From positions 11,679-29,399 of the forward strand of contig CAKMZG010000004.1 in assembly GCA_929200335.1 (NCBI GenBank): 17,721 nt of DNA, written 5' to 3'. Below, in pieces: positions 7,698-15,269 of the stretch. The first letter of the stretch is position 1. Each line of letters opens with the position of its first letter. This stretch comes from an uncultured Alphaproteobacteria bacterium (lineage in GTDB: Bacteria; Pseudomonadota; Alphaproteobacteria; Rhizobiales; Rhizobiaceae). The notes under the pieces were generated by a model. The model ran no database searches, was not told where the DNA came from, and saw nothing but the letters and a program-made list of their open reading frames with translations. A program made the position numbers and the translations under genes.

Positions 7698-7721
7698 ATT
7701 TCACACTCTTCAACAGTTCTT

Positions 7722-9707
7722 TTATTCCACACCTAGAGCAGCTTTTCGCTCTTTTGACCATCGAGTAATCATATGATCAATCATCAACCCCATGAAGGCA
7801 ACACAAAGCCCTAAAACCGTACCCTTGCCAACATCAGCAGCAGAAAGTGAACGTTGCAATTCTTGTCCTAAACCTTGGGTTCCAATAAAGGCCGCAATAA
7901 TCATCATAAATAATGAAAACATAACCGTTTGATTAAGACCAATCATAATGGTAGGAACAGCCAGCGGAAGTTTAATATTCCATAGACTTTGCATTGTAGT
8001 TGCACCAGACATTTGCCCAGCCTCTAACATCTGCGTAGGCACTCCGCGTAATCCCTCAATAGTATAGCGTGCCATAGGTACCATACCTGAGACAACGACG
8101 GCCCCAATTACAGCTACATCGTTAACCCCAAACAACATAACTACCGGAATCAAATAAATAAAACTTGGAAAGGTTTGAGCCGTATCGCATATTAAGAGCA
8201 CCTTTAACGCACGTTTTTCATTTGCTGAAGCCCAAATTCCAAGAGGTAAACCAATCAAGCAACAAACAAAAACTGAAAAGCTCACCGTATAGGCTGTAAT
8301 CATTGATCTATCCCACCAAGAAGACATACCAATTAATCCAACATAGGCTAAACAAACCAAACAAGAATATAGTTTTCCAACACGCCAACCCAAAAATCCA
8401 AAGAAAGCCAATACACTCCAAAAAGGCAACCATAAATAAAATTCTCTTAAAGGAATTAAAATATTTACTATCAAAAATGCTCGTAACCAATCAGCAGCAG
8501 GTTGAACAAATCTAACAAACAGATCTAACCAATCATCTAAATATTTTGCTATTGAAAAAGCTTGAGTGCGTTTTATTTCATGAGCAATTGGAATAAAATA
8601 AGCCAATATAAAGGCCACTGCCATAAGACCTAACCAAATTAGTAACATCTTGTTTCGCACTGCCCAAGATGTGCCGCGTTCAAAGTGTTCAGGCTGTTTT
8701 TCCGCCCAAGCTTTTGAACATCTGTCCAGGGTTATCGCCAACAAAACAATAGTCACTCCAATTTCAAATGAGCGGCCAATCTTTAAGGCTTGTAAAAGCT
8801 GCAATAATTTTTGACCGAGACCAGGCATACCAATAAAGCTTGCTAAAACGACCATCGCCAAACATTGCATAATAACTTGGTTTACGCCTATTAAAATTTC
8901 TGTTCTTGCTGTGGGTACTCTAACTGACCATAGTAATTGCCGTTTTGTACATCCCGACATTTGGCCACTTTCAATAACTTCCTTTGGCACTTTTTTCATA
9001 CCCAACAAACTCATACGCACCATAGGAGGTACAGCAAATATAATAGTCACTATTGCCCCTGCTTTCGGTCCAACGCCAATGAAAACAATCACGGGAACCA
9101 TATAAGCAAAATGAGGATAGGTTTGTGCTAAATTCAAAATAGGACTTAGTATATTTTCAAAATTTTTATACCGCCAAGCTAAAATGCCCAATAGTAAGCC
9201 CATAACGATAGCTAATGGAGCGGCAACCACAATCACAGACATGGTTTCCATCGTCCATTTCCATTGCCCCATTACAGCAACCCAAACAAAGGTGCCGCCT
9301 GCCAGAATACCTAATTTCCATCCTCTTAAGGCATAGCCTGCCATAAATGCAGTGACAGCAATAACAGTCCAAGGAATAGGTCCAATTCTTGGCCATCTAC
9401 TTTTGCCATATAAAAGATTTGCAGTAATATCAAGAAACCACTCAACACCACTTGCAAATAATCGCGTCAGACTTTTCAATCCAAGATCTTCAGAAATGAA
9501 ATTAAAAAAAGCATTGATCCAATCAGCGAAAGGCCAGACTAAAAAATTTGGCGGCTTACTAAGCCATACTGGCAAACCCGCACCCATCGTCCATGATATA
9601 AATTTCAAAATAACTAAGGCAAGTGCTAACATCCATAGCACAGTGCCTAAATTAAAAGATTTTTTTACCAACAAACCATTTGAAGATGAAAGGTTGAATG
9701 CGTTCAT
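7722..9707 (-). CDS. tmoW: ABC transporter permease, two fused permease domains (TMAO/betaine type)
   Basis: 661 residues with many membrane segments. Two ProW-type permease units are fused in one chain: the first coupling loop is ESGQMSGCTKRQLLWSVRVP (246-265) and the second EAGQMSGATTMQSLWNIKLP (562-581), each followed by a PGLGQ/QGLGQ turn near 295-299 and 611-615. Each half is preceded by an AQTYPHFAYMVPV or AQTFPSFIYLIPV segment, showing the duplication clearly. The chain would provide both halves of the membrane pore, where ProW-type proteins usually act as a homodimer. The ATG at 9707 overlaps the tmoV stop by 4 bases (ATGA), with GGAG 7 bases upstream. Its place between the ATPase gene and tdm indicates TMAO as the cargo; glycine betaine or another methylated amine is the alternative. 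Confidence 0.87.
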   Translation of the reverse strand: MNAFNLSSSNGLLVKKSFNLGTVLWMLALALVILKFISWTMGAGLPVWLSKPPNFLVWPFADWINAFFNFISEDLGLKSLTRLFASGVEWFLDITANLLYGKSRWPRIGPIPWTVIAVTAFMAGYALRGWKLGILAGGTFVWVAVMGQWKWTMETMSVIVVAAPLAIVMGLLLGILAWRYKNFENILSPILNLAQTYPHFAYMVPVIVFIGVGPKAGAIVTIIFAVPPMVRMSLLGMKKVPKEVIESGQMSGCTKRQLLWSVRVPTARTEILIGVNQVIMQCLAMVVLASFIGMPGLGQKLLQLLQALKIGRSFEIGVTIVLLAITLDRCSKAWAEKQPEHFERGTSWAVRNKMLLIWLGLMAVAFILAYFIPIAHEIKRTQAFSIAKYLDDWLDLFVRFVQPAADWLRAFLIVNILIPLREFYLWLPFWSVLAFFGFLGWRVGKLYSCLVCLAYVGLIGMSSWWDRSMITAYTVSFSVFVCCLIGLPLGIWASANEKRALKVLLICDTAQTFPSFIYLIPVVMLFGVNDVAVIGAVVVSGMVPMARYTIEGLRGVPTQMLEAGQMSGATTMQSLWNIKLPLAVPTIMIGLNQTVMFSLFMMIIAAFIGTQGLGQELQRSLSAADVGKGTVLGLCVAFMGLMIDHMITRWSKERKAALGVE

Positions 9708-10747
9708 TTTGAAGCTCCATTGTGAGATCCAAATAATAAATCAAGAGCTTTTTTACGATTTAATACCCCTATCAATTTACCTTTACCACTAACAACAGGA
9801 ATATTAGTTCGTTCATCTTCAACCAATTGACGTGAAAGTTCCAAAATGGTGGCATTACCATCAATAGCCTCACCAGAAACATCCTCATCAGCAATTGGGT
9901 CAGCTAAACCGCGTGCATGAACAATACGGGATTTTTCAATATCTTCTATGAACTTTTTAATATAATCTGTAGCAGGATTAAGAACTATTTTATCCGCTGT
10001 ATCACATTGTTCTACAACCCCATCTTTCATAATTGCAATTCGATCAGCTAATCGTAAGGCTTCATCAAAATCATGAGTAATAAAAACAATAGTTTTTCCC
10101 AGCATTTCTTGTAAACGCAAGAATTCATCCTGCATTTCACGACGAATAAGAGGATCAAGCGCAGAAAAAGGTTCATCTAAAAACCATATATCAGGCTCAA
10201 TGGCTAGCGATCGCGCGATACCTACTCTTTGTTGTTGTCCGCCTGAAAGCTCTCGCGGAAAATAATCTTCACGGCCTTGAAGATCAACAAGTTTAATCAC
10301 TTCCATAGCGCGCTCACGGCATTCATGTCTATCTTGTCCACGCATTTCTAAAGGAAATGCAATATTATCAAGCACAGTACGATGAGGTAAAAGGGCAAAA
10401 TTTTGGAAAACCATTCCCATTTTATTTCGGCGTAATTCAATTAATTCTTTTTCATTCATCTCCGAAAGGTTTTCGCCTTCAACTAAGATTTCCCCTCCCG
10501 TTATATCAACTAAACGAGATAGACACCGAACTAAAGTGGATTTGCCAGAACCTGATAAACCCATAATGACAAGCATTTCCCCTTTTTGAATTTCAAGGGA
10601 AACATTACGAACAGCCGATATATATCCATCTGCTCGAATTTCTTCAAAGCTAGCATTGGGATTAACTGTTTTCATATAACTTTCAGGATTAGCTCCATAA
10701 AGTTTCCATATATTTTTACACGAAATGACTGGCGTATTATTTGTCAT
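9704..10747 (-). CDS. tmoV: ABC transporter ATP-binding protein (TMAO/betaine type)
   Basis: 347 residues from the ATG at 10747, preceded by GGGGAG at 10755-10760; an in-frame TTG 15 bases earlier overlaps that site and is less likely. Walker A GLSGSGKST (63-71), Q-loop Gln115, signature LSGGQQQR (167-174), Walker B IWFLDEP (187-193) and switch His225 are all intact, so it should hydrolyse ATP. The N-terminal KNIWKLYGANPE extension and the C-terminal part (about 270-345, with TNIPVVSGKGKLIGVLNRKKAL resembling one CBS motif) are as in ProV/OpuAA proteins, where CBS regions tune uptake to osmotic or ionic conditions. Only a single CBS-like unit is evident, so the regulation may differ from OpuA. 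It would drive import through tmoW, to which it is translationally coupled. Confidence 0.9.
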   Translation of the reverse strand: MTNNTPVISCKNIWKLYGANPESYMKTVNPNASFEEIRADGYISAVRNVSLEIQKGEMLVIMGLSGSGKSTLVRCLSRLVDITGGEILVEGENLSEMNEKELIELRRNKMGMVFQNFALLPHRTVLDNIAFPLEMRGQDRHECRERAMEVIKLVDLQGREDYFPRELSGGQQQRVGIARSLAIEPDIWFLDEPFSALDPLIRREMQDEFLRLQEMLGKTIVFITHDFDEALRLADRIAIMKDGVVEQCDTADKIVLNPATDYIKKFIEDIEKSRIVHARGLADPIADEDVSGEAIDGNATILELSRQLVEDERTNIPVVSGKGKLIGVLNRKKALDLLFGSHNGASK

Positions 10748-10764
10748 ATTTTTTCTCCCCAATA

Positions 10765-10789
10765 TACAGCCCCATAAATTGGGGCTGTA
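10765..10789 (-). other. Intercistronic stem-loop between tmoX and tmoV
   Basis: TACAGCCCCA (10765-10774) pairs exactly with TGGGGCTGTA (10780-10789) across a 5-base loop. It lies just upstream of the tmoV ribosome site and lacks a T-run on the minus strand, so full termination is unlikely. Stem-loops after binding-protein genes commonly protect the upstream mRNA from 3' decay or partly stop transcription, giving more binding protein than ATPase; that role here is inferred. Confidence 0.65.
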
Positions 10790-10829
10790 AGCTAGTCCAA
10801 CACTCTTATCTAGATAAATTAGACAAGAC

Positions 10830-11786
10830 TTATTTTAACCAACCACTCCAAACGCTCTCATTGGCTTTCAACCAAGCACTGGCAGCATCTTCTGGCTCCA
10901 TCTCATCAATATCAACCAATTTTGCCATTTCAGCAATTTGTGGATTTGTGAAAGAAATTTTAGTTAATAGCGTATGAGCTTTAGGCCATTTATCTTTCAT
11001 ACCATCCCATGCTGCTTTTTTAAGATAGCCTGTTGCTGGGTTACCGCAATCATAAGTCTTATCAGGATTTGGCCCTACGCTTGGGTCTTTATTACAGCCT
11101 TCAACCCACTTTGGAAATTCCACAAATTCACCAGGATAAAGTGCTTCAACAAAATTTGGTGTCCAGTTAAAAATAACAACAGGGCGTTTTGTTTTCTCAG
11201 CTGATGCAAGTTCAGCCCAAAGAGCCGCTGCAGAACCAGCATTAACCACTGTAAAATTAATATCCAAAGCGTCAACACGTTCTGCATCATGTTTTAACCA
11301 ATCAACTGGCCCACCTAAAAAGCGGCCTTTATCACCTGTTTCTGGCGTTGCAAATTTTGCCGCACATTCATTTAGTGCTTTCCAATCCGGAAGACCTGGG
11401 CAGCTTTCTTTTGTCCAAAGAGGATACCACCAGTCTTCGCGAGTTACCGCATTATGATCGCCCGCATCATGTATGCCGCCTTTTTCTAAAGCTGCATTAA
11501 AAGAAGCGCCAAATGCACCTTCCCATACTTCAAGTTCTAATGTTGCATCTCCTTGGCGAACTGCTTCATAAACAGCTTGACTATCTGTAGATACATATTC
11601 CACACTATTCCCTAATTTTTGAAATAACTGGCCTACAACATGGCTCATAACAATTTGGCTCGACCAATTATGAATTGGAATAATAATTGGATCACTGCTA
11701 TCCTCCGCACTTGCTATCATTGGCGCAACGCTTAAAGCTAAACCAAATGTTAGTGCAGCAATAGCATTTTTAAAATTAGATTTCAT
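10830..11786 (-). CDS. tmoX: Periplasmic substrate-binding protein (TMAO/betaine type, OpuAC/ProX family)
   Basis: 318 residues from the ATG at 11786, chosen because GAGGAG (11794-11799) lies 7 bases upstream and a signal peptide begins at once; the in-frame GTG at 11804 would overlap that site. Residues 1-27 are a Sec signal (KSNFK start, hydrophobic core, ASA then Glu28), and no lipobox is seen, so a soluble periplasmic protein is expected. The mature chain has the OpuAC pattern: IPIHNWSSQ, ELEVWEGAF, DWWYPLW and FNWTPNF. Trp41, Trp88, Trp119/120/124 and Trp208 could form the aromatic cage that holds methylated nitrogen groups. Cys residues at 129/141 and 231/247 might form disulphides. With tmoVW and tdm downstream, TMAO is the likeliest ligand; glycine betaine or choline cannot be excluded. 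Confidence 0.88.
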   Translation of the reverse strand: MKSNFKNAIAALTFGLALSVAPMIASAEDSSDPIIIPIHNWSSQIVMSHVVGQLFQKLGNSVEYVSTDSQAVYEAVRQGDATLELEVWEGAFGASFNAALEKGGIHDAGDHNAVTREDWWYPLWTKESCPGLPDWKALNECAAKFATPETGDKGRFLGGPVDWLKHDAERVDALDINFTVVNAGSAAALWAELASAEKTKRPVVIFNWTPNFVEALYPGEFVEFPKWVEGCNKDPSVGPNPDKTYDCGNPATGYLKKAAWDGMKDKWPKAHTLLTKISFTNPQIAEMAKLVDIDEMEPEDAASAWLKANESVWSGWLK

Positions 11787-11841
11787 TGAGCTTCTCCTCT
11801 TCACTCATTTTAATTTAAAGGGCTATCCCCTTCGGCTAAAA

Positions 11842-12438
11842 TCAAACGCCAGAAATTTTTGGATTAGCAGTACAATACTCCCAATTGGCTGCAAAACTTA
11901 AAATAATTGTATCTGGATGAATGTTTGAATTGAATAATTGATTATGTGCAAAAGTTGATTGATAAAGTGGGTCAGTTTTTTCAAGACACTTAACATCACA
12001 TAAAAGGTCAAAACTTTGACCAAAAGCTTCAAAAACTAACCGGCATTTTTCTGCATTTAAAATCTTTTTTGCCCCTTCAGAATTAGGAACAAAACTAGCA
12101 GTTAGATGATCGCTAAATTCATGAATTTTCTGATAATAATATTCAGAAAAAAATTGCAAAGCTTTTTCCTGTCGTTGTGCAGGATCAAACGTTTGCTTTG
12201 CCATATGCAACATTTCTGGAGTTTTTGAATAATCTTCAAGTTTATTAAATATTGTAGTAATTTAACCCAAAGGTTCCATATCATCATTTAGAAAAACATG
12301 AGGTTGAATTGCATCAATCGGGCGACCTTCAAATTCTCGAACACCCATTTGCCTAACCCTACACTGCCATCGCAAAAATGCTTTGCAAAGTGGATGTTCT
12401 AAATGTTCATCTTTATATTCCAAATTTTGTAAAGCCAT
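11842..12438 (-). pseudogene. Unrecognised gene interrupted by an in-frame TAA
   Basis: From the ATG at 12438 a 58-codon frame runs to TAA at 12264-12262, and the very same frame stays open for 139 more codons to TGA at 11844-11842. The first part includes LCKAFLRWQCRVRQMGVREF and GRPIDAIQPHVFL; the second includes DPAQRQEKALQFFSEYYYQK, EFSDHLTASFVPNSEGAKKI and IILSFAANWEYC. The downstream ATGs (12213, 12204) have no ribosome site. This fits one ancestral soluble protein of about 197 residues broken by a single nonsense change. No domain is recognised; the RWQCRVRQMG start resembles conserved hypothetical proteins I recall from alphaproteobacteria. It heads the transporter operon, 55 bases before tmoX. 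Alternatives: a sequencing error, stop read-through, or two separate small genes. Confidence 0.6.
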
Positions 12439-12464
12439 GCCGCCCTTTAATCAATTTTGATTTA

Positions 12465-12494
12465 ATACTATTTTTTGAAACAAATGCCTATCAA
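12465..12494 (-). promoter_or_regulatory. Candidate promoter of the transporter-tdm operon
   Basis: On the minus strand TTGATA (12494-12489) and TAGTAT (12470-12465) are 18 bases apart, a fair match to a sigma-70 promoter, and lie between the strong terminator at 12533-12560 and the first ATG at 12438. Position supports a promoter here; the exact hexamers are uncertain in such AT-rich DNA. Confidence 0.3.
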
Positions 12495-12532
12495 TATGGA
12501 ACCATGATAAATCAAATGAGTCAATAAATAAG

Positions 12533-12560
12533 AATGCTCCCTATTATTATAGGGAGCATT
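12533..12560 (-). terminator. Intrinsic terminator ending the GS-mgs operon
   Basis: AATGCTCCCTA (12533-12543) pairs perfectly with TAGGGAGCATT (12550-12560): an 11-bp stem with a 6-base loop, starting 4 bases after the stop of the 139-residue gene. On the minus strand the stem is followed by a T-rich CTTATTTATT tail. On the plus strand the tail (TATTTTTAT) is even better, so it could act both ways. It divides the minus-strand genes into two transcription units. Confidence 0.75.
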
Positions 12561-12564
12561 ATTT

Positions 12565-12984
12565 TTATCTGCCAAATTTCATATAAGCCTTACGAAGAGC
12601 AACAAGCGGATGCCGATCTGACATCTGAAATTTTATTAAAAGCTCACGCGCAATCATATCACGATCTTGCTGATTATCGGGAAGTTCAATCGTATCAGGA
12701 ATGGAAACCCACCCATTATTATTACGATCAAAAACAGCAGGCCTGCCATCTTCATATCCCATGTGCACATCTTCTAACCAATTAAGATCATCCCAACCCA
12801 TAGTCTCCATATACTTTTTTAAGAATGGAGTGATACGGTCATAATCAGGCACCAAATTTACATCATATCTGTAACCAATATGTTGCCCAATTTCTTTTTC
12901 ACGTTCAGACTCTAAACCATCAGCATCTTTTAAAAACTGGTCGACGTCTTTAATCTCTGAACCTCTATATTGTGTTCCTGCCAT
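12565..12984 (-). CDS. Uncharacterised 139-residue protein, last gene of the mgs operon
   Basis: I do not recognise this protein. It has a strong ribosome site: AGGAGG at 12990-12995, overlapping the mgsC stop codon, 5 bases before the ATG. The gap to mgsC is 9 bases and a terminator follows directly, so it is a true member of the operon. No signal peptide or membrane segment is seen, so it is probably cytoplasmic. The N-terminal half is acidic and Tyr-rich (GYRYDVNLVPDYDRITPFLK). The middle is Trp-rich (METMGWDDLNWLEDVHMGYE) and a basic tail ends in HPLVALRKAYMKFGR. There is no Cys, so it does not hold an iron-sulphur cluster through Cys. Given its place after three synthase subunits, a small accessory or regulatory subunit of the N-methylglutamate synthase complex is possible, but this is inference from position only. 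Confidence 0.85.
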   Translation of the reverse strand: MAGTQYRGSEIKDVDQFLKDADGLESEREKEIGQHIGYRYDVNLVPDYDRITPFLKKYMETMGWDDLNWLEDVHMGYEDGRPAVFDRNNNGWVSIPDTIELPDNQQDRDMIARELLIKFQMSDRHPLVALRKAYMKFGR

Positions 12985-12993
12985 TTTAGCCTC

Positions 12994-14343
12994 CTATAGG
13001 TGATGATAATCTTCAATACCAACCGTATGGTTCGTACCTGCTAATGGCACACCAGCCATAGCAGAAGATTCCATTGTTAATGCTGCTAAGTCTTCGGGTT
13101 CCAGACTATGCAGATGTGTTTTGCCGCATGCACGAGCGAACAATTGCGCTTCAATTGTTAAAGTATGCAAGAAATTATAAACACGTTCTGCCGCTTCATC
13201 AGGATCAAGTCGCTTCCGTAATTCTGGATCTTGTGTTGCAACACCAACAGGACAACGCCCAGTATGACAATGATAACAATAACCAGGATCTGCACCAATT
13301 TCCTCTGGATAGTTTGCTGCTTCAATGTCTTTATTACAGTTTAGAGCCATCATAACAGAATGTCCCAATGCAATCGCATCAGCACCTAGAGCAATAGCCT
13401 TTGCAACATCAGCACCATTACGAATACCACCTGCATAAACCAGCGATATTTCACCACGTTTACCTAAATCATCAATCGCTTTTCGTGCTTGTCTAATTGC
13501 AGCCATTCCTGGCACACCAGTATCTTCAGTTGCTAGGTGAGGTCCTGCACCTGTGCCACCTTCCATACCATCTATATAGATGCTATCAGGATCACATTTT
13601 ACAGCCATGCGCACATCATCATAAACGCGAGCAGCACCAAGTTTCAATTGAATAGGAATTTGCCAATCCGTTGCTTCTCTAATTTCTTGAATTTTCAAAG
13701 CTAAGTCATCAGGTCCTAACCAATCTGGATGACGCGCAGGTGAACGCTGATCAATGCCAGCAGGTAGGGAACGCATCTCAGCAACCTGATCAGTAACTTT
13801 TTGACCCATCAAGTGGCCACCAAGACCAACCTTACAACCTTGCCCAATAAAAAATTCGCAACCATCAGCTAGCACTAAATGATTTGGATTAAAACCATAA
13901 CGCGATTGAATACATTGGTAAAACCATTTTGAAGAGTAACGACGCTCATCAGGGATCATACCACCTTCACCAGAACAGGTTGCTGTACCTGCCATGGTTG
14001 CACCACGTGCTAAGGCTGTTTTTGCTTCATAAGACAAGGCACCAAAACTCATCCCTGTGACATAAACAGGTATATCTAATTCAAGAGGTTTTTTAGCACG
14101 AGGCCCAATGATAGTTTTTGTTTCACATTTTTCCCGATAACCTTCAATCACAAAACGAGTAAGTGTACCCGGCATGAATGTTAGATCATCCCAATGGGGA
14201 ATTTTTTTGAACAGTGAGAACCCACGCATACGATAGCGCCCAAGTTCTGATTTGATATGGATATCATCCATTACTCGTGGTGGGAAAATAAAACTATCCC
14301 CAATACGATTGACGTCACGATCCAATGGTTTTTTCTTCGCCAT
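12994..14343 (-). CDS. mgsC: N-methylglutamate synthase FMN/Fe-S subunit (glutamate-synthase-like, GlxD)
   Basis: 449 residues from the ATG at 14343, preceded by AAGGAA (14349-14354); an in-frame ATG at 14364 has no ribosome site. The chain is the FMN-binding central domain of glutamate synthase as a separate subunit: GMSFGALSYEAK (97-108), SGEGGMIPDERRY, QLKLGAARV (232-240), DGMEGGTGAGP (258-268) and LVYAGGIRNGADVAKA (301-316), a phosphate-binding beta/alpha barrel. Cys356, Cys359 and Cys364 in CYHCHTGRCPVGVATQ form a likely iron-sulphur site. Known of the family: MgsABC makes N-methylglutamate from glutamate and methylamine or its glutamyl amide; GlxD is the rhizobial name for close homologues of unclear role. 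The subunit would reduce the imine intermediate. The ligase-mgsA-mgsB-mgsC order supports the methylamine role; a plain ammonia-transferring enzyme is the alternative. Confidence 0.85.
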   Translation of the reverse strand: MAKKKPLDRDVNRIGDSFIFPPRVMDDIHIKSELGRYRMRGFSLFKKIPHWDDLTFMPGTLTRFVIEGYREKCETKTIIGPRAKKPLELDIPVYVTGMSFGALSYEAKTALARGATMAGTATCSGEGGMIPDERRYSSKWFYQCIQSRYGFNPNHLVLADGCEFFIGQGCKVGLGGHLMGQKVTDQVAEMRSLPAGIDQRSPARHPDWLGPDDLALKIQEIREATDWQIPIQLKLGAARVYDDVRMAVKCDPDSIYIDGMEGGTGAGPHLATEDTGVPGMAAIRQARKAIDDLGKRGEISLVYAGGIRNGADVAKAIALGADAIALGHSVMMALNCNKDIEAANYPEEIGADPGYCYHCHTGRCPVGVATQDPELRKRLDPDEAAERVYNFLHTLTIEAQLFARACGKTHLHSLEPEDLAALTMESSAMAGVPLAGTNHTVGIEDYHHL

Positions 14344-14365
14344 ATTATTTCCTTCCTTCAACATA

Positions 14366-14386
14366 AAACCGACTAAGAGTCGATTT
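14366..14386 (-). other. Stem-loop between mgsB and mgsC
   Basis: On the minus strand AAATCGACT and AGTCGGTTT form a 9-bp stem with one U-G wobble and a CTT loop, followed by TTAT. On the plus strand the wobble becomes a C-A mismatch, so the fold favours the operon's own RNA. It may be an attenuator or an mRNA-processing site lowering mgsC relative to mgsB. Confidence 0.4.
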
Positions 14387-14399
14387 CACTCCCTCAATT

Positions 14400-15269
14400 C
14401 TAAATGATAAGTTTTTTCTCATTTGCTTCAAGATTGTCATAATTCCACAATTGCTTACCAGCTACGATTTTAGTAAAATGATCAACGCCCTGTTTTGGCA
14501 TCATATCATATTGTGTTAATTTTCGAGTAAGCCATGCTTTATCCAAATCTGTAAGTTCAGCTTCAACAGCATCAACACCACAAGATTGGATTTCACCACC
14601 GACAAAGATTGTACCATCATACATACTATCACCAAGATTTTTGCCAGCATTACCGCAAACAACCATGCGACCACGCTGCATCATAAACCCAGAAAGAGCA
14701 CCTGTATCACCACCGACTAAAATGGTGCCACCTTTTTGGTCAATACCAGTACGTGAGCCAACAGAACCTTTACAGACTAAATCTCCGCCACGGATGGCTG
14801 CGCCAAATGTAGAACCTGCATTTTTTTCAATAATAACAGTACCGGCTAACATGTTTTCACCACATGACCAACCAACACGACCATTAACACGCACATTAGG
14901 GCCATCAATTAACCCGATTCCAAAATAACCAAGTGAACCTTCAAAAATCATGTTCAATTTGCTTAAAATGCCAACGCCCAACGAATGTTTACCGCGAGGA
15001 TTTTTAATCACAATTGTGCCATAACCTTCTTCCATTAAGGCACGAATTTTTTCATTAGCCTCTGTGGTGGTCATATCATCAACGTCAAGCTCTGTCCGTT
15101 TATTAAAATCAACCACGGGCGCCCAAGGATATTCAAATCGCTCTTCTTCATCAGGGTTGAACTCAATCGCCATTGCTCGACCAGTTAATTGGTCAGTACG
15201 CATACCCAGCGCTGTAACACGCTCTTCTTGGGTCATTTCATTAAGTTCATTATCGCTTACGCTTGCCAT
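14400..15269 (-). CDS. mgsB: N-methylglutamate synthase GXGXG-repeat subunit (GlxC)
   Basis: 289 residues from the ATG at 15269, with a perfect AGGAGG at 15277-15282 inside the 3' end of mgsA; the two genes overlap by 13 bases, suggesting coupled translation. Residues about 110-230 carry glycine-rich repeats such as IDGPNVRVNGRVGWSCGENM, GSTFGAAIRGGDLVCKGSVG, GGTILVGGDTGALSG and CGNAGKNLGDSMYDGTIFVG, the right-handed beta-helix of the C-terminal domain of glutamate synthase large subunit. In glutamate synthase this domain is mainly structural and helps link the amidotransferase and FMN domains; here it is a free subunit. The N-terminal 90 residues (AIEFNPDEEERFEYPWAPVV onward) are outside the repeat. 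Called GlxC in rhizobia. Only the complex-level assignment as N-methylglutamate synthase is uncertain. Confidence 0.85.
   Translation of the reverse strand: MASVSDNELNEMTQEERVTALGMRTDQLTGRAMAIEFNPDEEERFEYPWAPVVDFNKRTELDVDDMTTTEANEKIRALMEEGYGTIVIKNPRGKHSLGVGILSKLNMIFEGSLGYFGIGLIDGPNVRVNGRVGWSCGENMLAGTVIIEKNAGSTFGAAIRGGDLVCKGSVGSRTGIDQKGGTILVGGDTGALSGFMMQRGRMVVCGNAGKNLGDSMYDGTIFVGGEIQSCGVDAVEAELTDLDKAWLTRKLTQYDMMPKQGVDHFTKIVAGKQLWNYDNLEANEKKLII

Noticed and set aside
11818..11832. Short stem-loop AAGGG/CCCTT ahead of tmoX
   Set aside because: Only five firm base pairs and no T-run; too weak to call.
12102..12287. Minus-strand 61-codon frame overlapping the broken gene
   Set aside because: Different frame from the two matching halves, Ile/Lys-rich AT-driven composition and no ribosome site.
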